Of a stretch of DNA of 12,036 nt, positions 1-5,659 are shown piece by piece. The translations under genes and the position numbers were made by a program. Numbering within the stretch: position 1 is the stretch's first letter; every line of letters starts with the position of its first letter. The stretch covers positions 1 to 12,036 of the forward strand of contig JAFQUL010000176.1 in assembly GCA_017408535.1 (NCBI GenBank), given 5' to 3'. The DNA comes from Clostridia bacterium. GTDB taxonomy: Bacteria; Bacillota; Clostridia; Oscillospirales; CAG-272. A model generated the notes under the pieces. The model was not told the DNA's origin. It saw nothing but the letters and a program-made list of their open reading frames with translations, and did no database searches.

Positions 1-3
1 ATG

Positions 4-11
4 ACCTCCTC
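4..11 (-). promoter_or_regulatory. Ribosome binding site of a gene starting off the left edge
   Basis: Read on the minus strand, positions 11 to 4 give GAGGAGGT, a near-perfect Shine-Dalgarno sequence, with only three bases left before the window ends. With usual spacing the start codon would lie a few bases outside the window. A good minus-strand promoter sits about 40 bp upstream (49-77). No coding sequence of this gene is visible. Confidence 0.55.
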
Positions 12-48
12 GATATCTTAGTAATGCCGAATATTATCAGCCTACTAT

Positions 49-77
49 ATTATAATATAATTCTCTCTTTTTTTCAA
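49..77 (-). promoter_or_regulatory. Sigma-A-type promoter, minus strand, for the off-window gene
   Basis: On the minus strand TTGAAA (77-72) is followed by a 17-bp spacer and a perfect TATAAT (54-49). Transcription would start near 42 and lead directly into the ribosome binding site at 11-4. It lies downstream of the terminator at 120-150 (in the minus direction), so it separates the neighbouring gene from the lipoprotein operon. No other gene is seen in 1-185. Confidence 0.6.
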
Positions 78-119
78 ATCACAAAGGCTATTATTTACAT
101 AAATTTAATATATACAAAG

Positions 120-150
120 AAAAAAGAAAAGGAAGCCGAAGCTTCCTTTT
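120..150 (-). terminator. Rho-independent terminator with UUCG tetraloop, ends the lipoprotein operon
   Basis: On the minus strand the RNA reads GGAAGC-UUCG-GCUUCC, flanked by four A and four U that lengthen the stem to 10 bp, then C and a run of six U. The loop is the very stable C(UUCG)G tetraloop. It lies 36 nt past the stop codon of the lipoprotein gene. Positions 120-152 are identical to 3784-3816. Confidence 0.9.
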
Positions 151-185
151 CAAATTACTTATCAGCATCGTCAAATCATCATCCA

Positions 186-2372
186 TCATTGCTTTTTCAG
201 ATACGCAACGTATTTTGCTACCCTGCAGCCGTTATCGGTTTTCAGATATATTCTTGTGTTAATCCCGTCGGTAACGTACCCGGATAGAGAATCAAGAACG
301 GTCTCAACCTTGTCAATGCAGAATTTACTGCTGTCAAATGAGCAGGAATTAGTATAACTAAGAGACGGTATTCCCGAGTAAACCCCGCTACCTACTACGT
401 AGGAGCAAAAGTATCCCGATCCGGATTCGGTACACTCAAAATCGGCATATCCGTAAGCCATGCCGTCCGCCTGGTATCCGTAGGCAGTCAAGGTGCCTAT
501 ACTGTTCTCTGCCATTTCTTTTTTTATGAAATTTTCCTGATTAAAATACACGCCCGCATAATATCTTGCCCCTTCATATACGGTATCGAGAGGAACAGTC
601 AGAATAAGTAGTTTTCTTTCAGTTTCTCCGCTTTCGGGAATCTGTATAACGGTTTTTCTGCTCTCTCCCATAATATCTCTGAAGCAGGCATAATTCTTAC
701 CGTCAGCCACCGGAAGAAGCTCACCGTCAAGGAATGCCAGTACAACGTATCTGCCACCGCACCCTGAGATAAGTTCATATTCTACAGATGCCGCTCCGCA
801 TATAATGTTCATATCATTTTTTCTTATCTCTCCGTAGGAGAAGACACGTGGAGGATAAGCCTTACTCACTGACGCGGTCTCAGAATAGTCTCCTGTACCT
901 TCATCCGTTACCAAGACCTTACCGCTGTAGTTAAGCACGGTACGCTGGGTAATACCGAGAACATTAAGATTCCATATCATCTCGTGGTTATATACGTTTG
1001 TCAGCTCCGGAAGAAATATCACGTCTATGTTAAGAATATCGGTATCAAACAGCACCCTTGGAGTAAAGCTTATATCAGTATCAAACTGTTTGCCGTGAGA
1101 CATATTGTACTCGATTCTGTCTCCCTTGCCGCCGCCGTGTTCTATCTCCTGTACTACACCGTTACACAGAACGAATATGCTGTACTCCAACTGTATTAAA
1201 GATCTGCGCACACAGTGAGAGAGTCTCAGCTTTATTTTTTCTTCAGTATAATCTGTTATCTTTCCTTGAAGGTCATAGAAATCAGTATACTCTTCGCCTT
1301 CCCCCGCGATCGACACTTTAAACTCATTCCAGTCGCCTCCGGAAGTATCTGTGTTTTCAGAAATTATATACGGACGAATAGGAGAGCTGTATACAGACTG
1401 TTTCTCTATGTCGCCATCTATCGGAAACGTAAGGGAGTAAATCTTGTGTACCCCTTCGCCATATCCGGGAAGGGTCATAACGGTATCAAGAAGATCCTCA
1501 GGTGTATTAAGCTCCCATACCAGAGTATATTTTCCGTCAAAAGCCCTGCAGGGCTGATTATCTACGTATATTATAGTAGCATATTTACCCGCTTGCCCGA
1601 CTGCTCTGAAATATCCGGAGCCCACAGTATTCGGTGTGCTGTAAAAATGATCCATGGCGCTAAAGCTGATCTCATCATCGCTCTGCGGTGCGGTAAACAG
1701 AGAATTATTTTTCTGCCTTAAAAGATAATCACCAACTACCTTATGCATACCGGTGAAGGCATCGTATATGTATTTTACGTTTTCATCGCCGCTATGATAT
1801 TCTCCCTCACCGTAAGATCCGCTCTTTCCATCAAAGGGAATATCTATCGCCACCGAATAATCTCTTTCACTTAAAACAGATCTTGCAACTATATCCGCTT
1901 TTTCTACCACCACCAGCTTAAGAGAACTATATTCCTTGCTTGAGTAAGTATCAAAAGCGATAGACAGTGAGATTTTTTCTCCGGGCTCACACTCTGCCTC
2001 ATAGCAAAACGTCTTTTTATTCTCCGCTGTAAACTCAATGGGAAGGTAGGCTGAGATCAGCATTACCCCAAACACCGTGGGCAGGTTTGAGTCATGCTCT
2101 ATTTCAACCCTCATTTCTCCACAGCCGCCCTTAAGTTTCAGAGGAGAATTCTCTGATACCGCCCTTCCCTCACGGTCAAAAACGGATACCTCATATACAA
2201 ACTCCGGAATACTTACCGATTCACTTTCGATACCATCCGGTATTTCCTCTATCGATAATACAAGTTCATCTCTGTAACGGTAGTCAACAGTTTTCCCCTG
2301 TGTCTCCCGCATACCACATCCGCACGCAAACAGCATTGAGAACAAAATCACAAACACCGTAAGTTTTTTCAT
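186..2372 (-). CDS. Large secreted lipoprotein of unknown function, four diverged beta-rich modules
   Basis: This 728-residue protein has a type II signal peptide (MKKL, hydrophobic core, lipobox L-F-A-C with Cys17 as lipid anchor), so it should sit on the outer face of the membrane. I do not recognise a named domain. By eye, four segments share one pattern: a hydrophobic strand with an Asn/Asp/Gly turn, a short Gly or Asn turn, an aromatic strand, then a hydrophobic strand often ending near Pro-X-Asp. They lie near residues 101-160, 262-318, 392-456 and 541-596, and examples are IIYVDNQPCRAFDG and VVLAFLDGELLPVADG. This suggests repeated beta-sandwich modules. The ATG at 2372 is preferred because GAAGGTG lies 7 nt upstream; the in-frame ATG at 2390 has no binding site. 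It is the last gene after the ECF sigma factor and DUF4367 protein, with only a 27-bp gap, so it is probably co-transcribed and may be the sensor or output of that sigma system. This role is inference. Confidence 0.85.
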   Translation of the reverse strand: MKKLTVFVILFSMLFACGCGMRETQGKTVDYRYRDELVLSIEEIPDGIESESVSIPEFVYEVSVFDREGRAVSENSPLKLKGGCGEMRVEIEHDSNLPTVFGVMLISAYLPIEFTAENKKTFCYEAECEPGEKISLSIAFDTYSSKEYSSLKLVVVEKADIVARSVLSERDYSVAIDIPFDGKSGSYGEGEYHSGDENVKYIYDAFTGMHKVVGDYLLRQKNNSLFTAPQSDDEISFSAMDHFYSTPNTVGSGYFRAVGQAGKYATIIYVDNQPCRAFDGKYTLVWELNTPEDLLDTVMTLPGYGEGVHKIYSLTFPIDGDIEKQSVYSSPIRPYIISENTDTSGGDWNEFKVSIAGEGEEYTDFYDLQGKITDYTEEKIKLRLSHCVRRSLIQLEYSIFVLCNGVVQEIEHGGGKGDRIEYNMSHGKQFDTDISFTPRVLFDTDILNIDVIFLPELTNVYNHEMIWNLNVLGITQRTVLNYSGKVLVTDEGTGDYSETASVSKAYPPRVFSYGEIRKNDMNIICGAASVEYELISGCGGRYVVLAFLDGELLPVADGKNYACFRDIMGESRKTVIQIPESGETERKLLILTVPLDTVYEGARYYAGVYFNQENFIKKEMAENSIGTLTAYGYQADGMAYGYADFECTESGSGYFCSYVVGSGVYSGIPSLSYTNSCSFDSSKFCIDKVETVLDSLSGYVTDGINTRIYLKTDNGCRVAKYVAYLKKQ

Positions 2373-2399
2373 AACAGCACCTTCTTTCATTAATGTTTT

Positions 2400-3074
2400 T
2401 TACTCTATACCCTCTGCAAGCTTGATGATCTCATCAAGTTCAACGTTTTCTGACATAATGGTAAACATATACTTTTCCTTCCACACTAAGATATATTTAC
2501 CTCTGTCATAGATAAAAAGATTCGCTTTAACATCTCCTCCTCGGAGAAAAACCAGCTCCTCACAGAGAAATTGTTTGCTGATGCTTAATTCCTTCTCATA
2601 ATCCTCAAACTGAGAAAAACATACTAATCCGTTTTCTCCGTTCTCCAAATAACAGGTGTAATTATTTCCTGACTCTTTTTCAAGCGTAATGCTCAGCCGC
2701 TTGGGTACGTAGCCTAATTTCGCAGGGAAAGATACTTCTCTATCCGGATATTTGTCCCGGCTGCTCTCGTATCTGATACCGATATGATCCTCATACCAGG
2801 TAACGATCGCACCGATAAACGCGGCACGGATCGGCTGAATACACATTGACAGTGCAAATATGCTAACAAGGACAATAGATGCAGTTCTCACGACTCTTTG
2901 GAATCCGTTTACCCTTCTTGCTCTCAGCCAACTCATTACCCGATTTTCTGTTACGGGAGAGAGCTCAACATTATCTGTCTCAAGAGACATAAATTCATTT
3001 ACGTCATCATCAAGACACTTGTCTGCCGCTGCTTTCAAGACAAGTCCAAGCTCAAAATCATTTATTTGTGACAT
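2400..3074 (-). CDS. DUF4367-like membrane protein, probable anti-sigma factor or sensor
   Basis: This 224-residue protein has a charged N-terminal part, one membrane segment near residues 61-80 (VRTASIVLVSIFALSMCI) and an extracytoplasmic C-terminal half. That half has the look of the Firmicutes DUF4367 family: a Pro/Gly-Tyr element (FPAKLGYVPK), beta strands, then KYILVWKEKYMFTIMSE and a final helix ELDEIIKLAEGIE. In this family an ECF sigma gene often precedes the protein, and the N-terminal part is thought to act in the cytoplasm. The ATG at 3074 follows GGGAGGT at good spacing; a longer in-frame ORF begins at 3134 but lacks a site. The gene overlaps the end of the sigma gene by 17 bp, which indicates translational coupling. 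An anti-sigma role is inferred from position and topology; no ZAS zinc motif (HxxxCxxC) is present. Confidence 0.85.
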   Translation of the reverse strand: MSQINDFELGLVLKAAADKCLDDDVNEFMSLETDNVELSPVTENRVMSWLRARRVNGFQRVVRTASIVLVSIFALSMCIQPIRAAFIGAIVTWYEDHIGIRYESSRDKYPDREVSFPAKLGYVPKRLSITLEKESGNNYTCYLENGENGLVCFSQFEDYEKELSISKQFLCEELVFLRGGDVKANLFIYDRGKYILVWKEKYMFTIMSENVELDEIIKLAEGIE

Positions 3075-3639
3075 CAAAATACCTCCCAAGCTTTGTCTTA
3101 AGACGTTTAACGCTTCTCCCGATAACGGTGGCAACCGTTGACGGATTTGTTTTATAGAATTCTGCGATTTGAGTATTCTTCATTCCGTAATAGAATTTCA
3201 GTATAATCATATCCCGTGCCGGATCGCCCAGACTGTTGACAGCATTTTTGAGCAGATTCCCTGCCTCTGTATCCACAAGTACCTTTAAAATATCATCATC
3301 TGAGGGAATGTCAAGGCGGCTGCCTTCGTCATCTTCATCACCGCCAAAGGATTCAAGAGACTCAATGCGGAACTTTTTGTTATGCTTGTGTATATTAAAA
3401 CAAACACTTCTCGTAAATATGATAATGAGTCGGATACGTTCTTCCTCTGAAACGTCAATGAATTTTTCTCTGTAACGGATGATCTTCAAAAACGTCTCGC
3501 TCACCACATCTTCTGCATACCTGTCGCTATGTAAGATAGATATAGCCATTTTCTTTACACGTCTTGCATATTCGGTGTAAAGCCGGCCGATCAGTGCCCT
3601 TTCTCCATCCTCAAGAGTTTCTGTAACCATAAGAAACAA
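3058..3639 (-). CDS. ECF-like RNA polymerase sigma factor
   Basis: This 193-residue protein has the two-domain layout of ECF sigma factors. Region 2 spans about residues 15-85, with SDRYAEDVVSETFLKIIRY matching the core-binding helix and the following RLIIIFTRSVCFNIHK the -10 recognition helix. Region 4 spans about residues 130-185: LGDPARDMIILKFYYGMKNTQIAEFYKTNPSTVATVIGRSVKRLKTKL, with a clear helix-turn-helix. An acidic linker (GGDEDDEGSRLDIPSDDD) joins them. The TTG at 3639 is preferred because AAGGGGGG lies 8 nt upstream; the ATG at 3630 would leave 17 nt. It heads the unit with the overlapping DUF4367 gene and the lipoprotein. No convincing sigma-A promoter was found in 3640-3783, so the gene may depend on its own sigma factor, but I could not define the element. 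The 220 bp between this gene and the zinc protein hold only the terminator at 3784-3814. Confidence 0.92.
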   Translation of the reverse strand: MFLMVTETLEDGERALIGRLYTEYARRVKKMAISILHSDRYAEDVVSETFLKIIRYREKFIDVSEEERIRLIIIFTRSVCFNIHKHNKKFRIESLESFGGDEDDEGSRLDIPSDDDILKVLVDTEAGNLLKNAVNSLGDPARDMIILKFYYGMKNTQIAEFYKTNPSTVATVIGRSVKRLKTKLGRYFDVTNK

Positions 3640-3783
3640 CGATACCGCCCCCCTTCTGAAGTGTTATATAATTCTATCCGGAATAAAATCATATCATATA
3701 GTGATGCTTTCAGCGGTTACCCCGTTCTGCTTAATATAACAACCGAAAAATCATTCCGTCTCACTTTTTTTGAATTTTTTCAT

Positions 3784-3814
3784 AAAAAAGAAAAGGAAGC
3801 CGAAGCTTCCTTTT
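3784..3814 (-). terminator. Rho-independent terminator with UUCG tetraloop after the zinc protein gene
   Basis: The minus-strand RNA has the same GGAAGC-UUCG-GCUUCC hairpin with A/U extension and trailing U-rich tract as the element at 120-150. It lies 47 nt past the stop codon of the zinc protein. A weaker hairpin (GCATTT/AAATGC, 3822-3836) stands just before it. The 33-bp identity with 120-152 includes the flanking A/T tracts. Confidence 0.9.
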
Positions 3815-3860
3815 CAGTTAAGCATTTTATAAATGCGTATATTTTATTTATACGAATCTA

Positions 3861-4142
3861 TTAGTTCTGCTCAGCCTTCATCTCAGCGTAGCACTCGCTG
3901 CAGTAAACAGGTCTGTCGCTGTTGGGCTGGAAAGGAACTTTAGCTTCCTTACCGCACTTAGCACAAACGGTGGTGAAGAGTTCTCTGGGGGCCTTACCTG
4001 CATTCTTTCTTGCGTCGCGGCATGCCTTGCATCTCTGGGGCTCGTTCTGGAAGCCTCTCTCTGCGTAGAATTCCTGCTCGCCTGCAGTAAATACGAATTC
4101 CGCGTTGCACTCTTTGCAAATAAGTGTCTTGTCCTGATACAT
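3861..4142 (-). CDS. Small zinc-ribbon protein (zf-trcl type) with four CxxC motifs
   Basis: This 93-residue protein has four CxxC knuckles: Cys9/12, Cys38/41, Cys60/63 and Cys81/84. The first two form the zf-trcl-type domain, with its typical FVFTAGEQEFYAERGF and RCKACRDARK stretches. The other two form a second ribbon containing VPFQPNSDRPVYCSECY. Proteins of this kind are widespread in Clostridia and have no settled function; two structural zinc ions and nucleic-acid or protein binding are plausible. The ATG at 4142 follows GAGGA at 7 nt, whereas the longer in-frame ORF to 4205 lacks a site and runs through a hairpin. The gene lies 118 bp downstream of the SigH-like gene with no terminator between, so the two may share a transcript. 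Confidence 0.9.
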   Translation of the reverse strand: MYQDKTLICKECNAEFVFTAGEQEFYAERGFQNEPQRCKACRDARKNAGKAPRELFTTVCAKCGKEAKVPFQPNSDRPVYCSECYAEMKAEQN

Positions 4143-4186
4143 GATTTTTCCTCGCTTTGTGTAATGGTAAAAATTTTTTGCCCCCG

Positions 4187-4203
4187 GACGGACTTTCACC
4201 GTC
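4187..4203 (-). other. Hairpin in the leader of the zinc protein gene
   Basis: Minus-strand RNA GACGG-UGAAAGU-CCGUC forms a 5-bp stem with a 7-nt loop, followed by a GGGGGC-A6-U5 stretch. A second small hairpin (GAGC-GAU-GCUC) lies about 30 nt upstream of it. The 118-nt spacer 4143-4260 thus looks like a possibly structured leader rather than plain sequence. It does not match a riboswitch consensus I know, and the U run does not directly follow a stem, so it is not called a terminator. Confidence 0.35.
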
Positions 4204-4260
4204 ACCCTTGCCGAGCTTCTTTGCTGAGCATCGCTCTGATTTAAGCTACACGGGCATATA

Positions 4261-4806
4261 TCAAAGCACCTTGCGTATTTTATTCTTTATACGTGAAAGT
4301 GCATTGTCAACAGATTTTGGCGTTTTGCCGAGAAGCTCGGCAATATCAGCGGCACGTACACCCTGAACGTACAGCCTGAACACCCTTCTCTCGTAAGAAG
4401 AGAGCTGAGACAGCATCTTCTCTGCAAGAAGACGGGCGCTTTCCCTGTCGTCAAGCTGCTTGGACGGGTCGCTGTCCGCATCACCCAGATAGTCAGGAAT
4501 ATCCTCGTCACTCTCTATAGACGAGGTCCTCTTTCTCATAGCTGAGATGATGCGATTAGATATACAGATCTTGGCGTACAGACCAAATGACACCTCGCTC
4601 TGCTCAAGGTCATAGGACATAGCAGAGTTATAAAGCGCAATGAGCGCCTCCTGGGTCATATCCTCGTCAAGTGAGGAATCCGTACCGCCGCAATACTTGG
4701 CAACAAGGGAACGGATGAGAGGAGAATATTCTTCATATATAGAATTAAACACTTCTCTGTCACCGTGACGAAGTTCTTCAATTAATCTACGGACGTCCTT
4801 CGTCAT
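4261..4806 (-). CDS. SigH-like RNA polymerase sigma-70 family factor
   Basis: This 181-residue protein has sigma region 2 (about residues 18-95), including EDMTQEALIALYNSAMSYD and SFGLYAKICISNRIISAMRK. The latter closely resembles the region 2.4 style of Bacillus SigH (SF..FA..CI...II.AI). Region 4 (about residues 125-181) contains LSSYERRVFRLYVQGVRAADIAELLGKTPKSVDNALSRIKNKIRK, and VDNALxRxKxK is again typical of the SigH/SigI-like group. SigH directs early stationary-phase and sporulation genes in Bacilli and Clostridia, which would suit a spore former, but several SigH-like paralogues exist in Clostridia, so spo0H is not assigned. The ATG at 4806 has CAGGGG 8 nt upstream; the TTG at 4824 has none. 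A consensus sigma-A promoter lies at 4847-4874. Confidence 0.88.
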   Translation of the reverse strand: MTKDVRRLIEELRHGDREVFNSIYEEYSPLIRSLVAKYCGGTDSSLDEDMTQEALIALYNSAMSYDLEQSEVSFGLYAKICISNRIISAMRKRTSSIESDEDIPDYLGDADSDPSKQLDDRESARLLAEKMLSQLSSYERRVFRLYVQGVRAADIAELLGKTPKSVDNALSRIKNKIRKVL

Positions 4807-4846
4807 TCGATATACCCCTGCCAAAAGTACAGTATTCTACAGAACC

Positions 4847-4874
4847 ATTATAGCACAAATAATTTTCTTGTCAA
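4847..4874 (-). promoter_or_regulatory. Consensus sigma-A promoter for the SigH-like gene
   Basis: On the minus strand a perfect TTGACA (4874-4869) and a perfect TATAAT (4852-4847) are separated by 16 bp. The start would be near 4840, giving a leader of about 35 nt with the ribosome binding site. The rest of the spacer up to the DUF4364 stop at 4980 is very AT-rich, and I see no strong hairpin terminator in it. Confidence 0.85.
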
Positions 4875-4979
4875 TAGAATATGTATAAAATATTTTATAT
4901 TTTTGCGATTTTAATCGACATTTATGTGATTATTGTACAATTTTTATCCCTTTTTTTGTATAAAAATCAAATTAAACCG

Positions 4980-5534
4980 TCAGTCAACAAGATAATTGAC
5001 CTCACCTGTCAGAAGCGCGATAAGACCTCTGAATACGATATCCGGCTTATCTCTGAAATTCAGCTCCATCTTTTCACACAGCTGCTTTGAATCTACGATA
5101 AGGTCAACGTTCATCAGCTCGCCCTCTTTGTCAACGATAGCACAGTTAAAATCGTACCTGCCGTCATCCCTTGGGGACGACTCACAGCGGAGCTTTGCAC
5201 CTCTGCGCTTGAAGGACAACATTCTGAGAGCACTTCTCAGACTCTTCTCACGGATAATGGGACGGATATCCGTCTCAAGCTCTCCCGCCACCTGTCGGCC
5301 GAGAGTGCTGACGGTGTACATAGCCGTTCCGTTTTCGATGGAGCTGACTATATGCTTTGCGTCAAGAAGCTCTGCAAAGCACTCGGCAAAATCGTAGTAC
5401 CCAACGTAGTCGTTCTGGATAACAATATCATGTACCTCTGCATATTCAAGAGGATATCCGACGTTTGACATCAGATACAAAATAAACACTTTTACGTCAT
5501 TCTTCTCGGTGAGAAGACCCTGAAGCTTTGCCAT
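4980..5534 (-). CDS. DUF4364 family protein, winged-helix-like
   Basis: This 184-residue protein matches the clostridial DUF4364 pattern: an N-terminal winged-helix-like part (VKVFILYLMSNVGYPLEYAEV, then YYDFAECFAELLDAKHI and a Tyr-containing wing MYTVSTLGRQVAGEL), followed by a beta-rich C-terminal part ending in FRGLIALLTGEVNYLVD. It is soluble, with no signal peptide. The family has no established function; the fold suggests DNA binding or a partner domain. The ATG at 5534 follows GAAGGTG, and the longer in-frame ORF from 5579 would start inside the upstream terminator. There is no room for a sigma-A promoter between that terminator and the start, so expression may depend on read-through from the peptide-binding protein gene. 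Confidence 0.88.
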   Translation of the reverse strand: MAKLQGLLTEKNDVKVFILYLMSNVGYPLEYAEVHDIVIQNDYVGYYDFAECFAELLDAKHIVSSIENGTAMYTVSTLGRQVAGELETDIRPIIREKSLRSALRMLSFKRRGAKLRCESSPRDDGRYDFNCAIVDKEGELMNVDLIVDSKQLCEKMELNFRDKPDIVFRGLIALLTGEVNYLVD

Positions 5535-5562
5535 TTTAACACCTTCAATTCGTTTTTTGGCG

Positions 5563-5601
5563 AAAAAGAGACGGAGCATCTTAACTGCCCCGTCTCTTTT
5601 T
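5563..5601 (-). terminator. Rho-independent terminator after the oligopeptide-binding gene
   Basis: A perfect 12-bp inverted repeat (AAAAAGAGACGG at 5563-5574, CCGTCTCTTTTT at 5590-5601) with a 15-nt loop ends in a U-rich tract on the minus strand. It lies about 60 nt past the stop codon of the peptide-binding gene and only about 30 nt ahead of the DUF4364 start. The A/T ends make it usable on either strand, but the flanking genes are both on the minus strand. Confidence 0.85.
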
Positions 5602-5659
5602 CAATGTTTCATACGTTAATGGGGTTCGCCCTGACGGCGGATTTTCTTGTGCGATCTCT

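Noticed and set aside
3742..3749. ACCGAAAA, same as the half-site in the repressor operator array, upstream of the ECF sigma gene
   Set aside because: A single 8-mer is expected by chance about this often in 12 kb; there is no second copy or phasing nearby.
3640..3783. Search for a promoter of the ECF sigma gene
   Set aside because: TATATT- and TAGAAT-like boxes occur on the minus strand but none has a matching -35 at 16-18 bp, and a GGAAT element has no clear partner.
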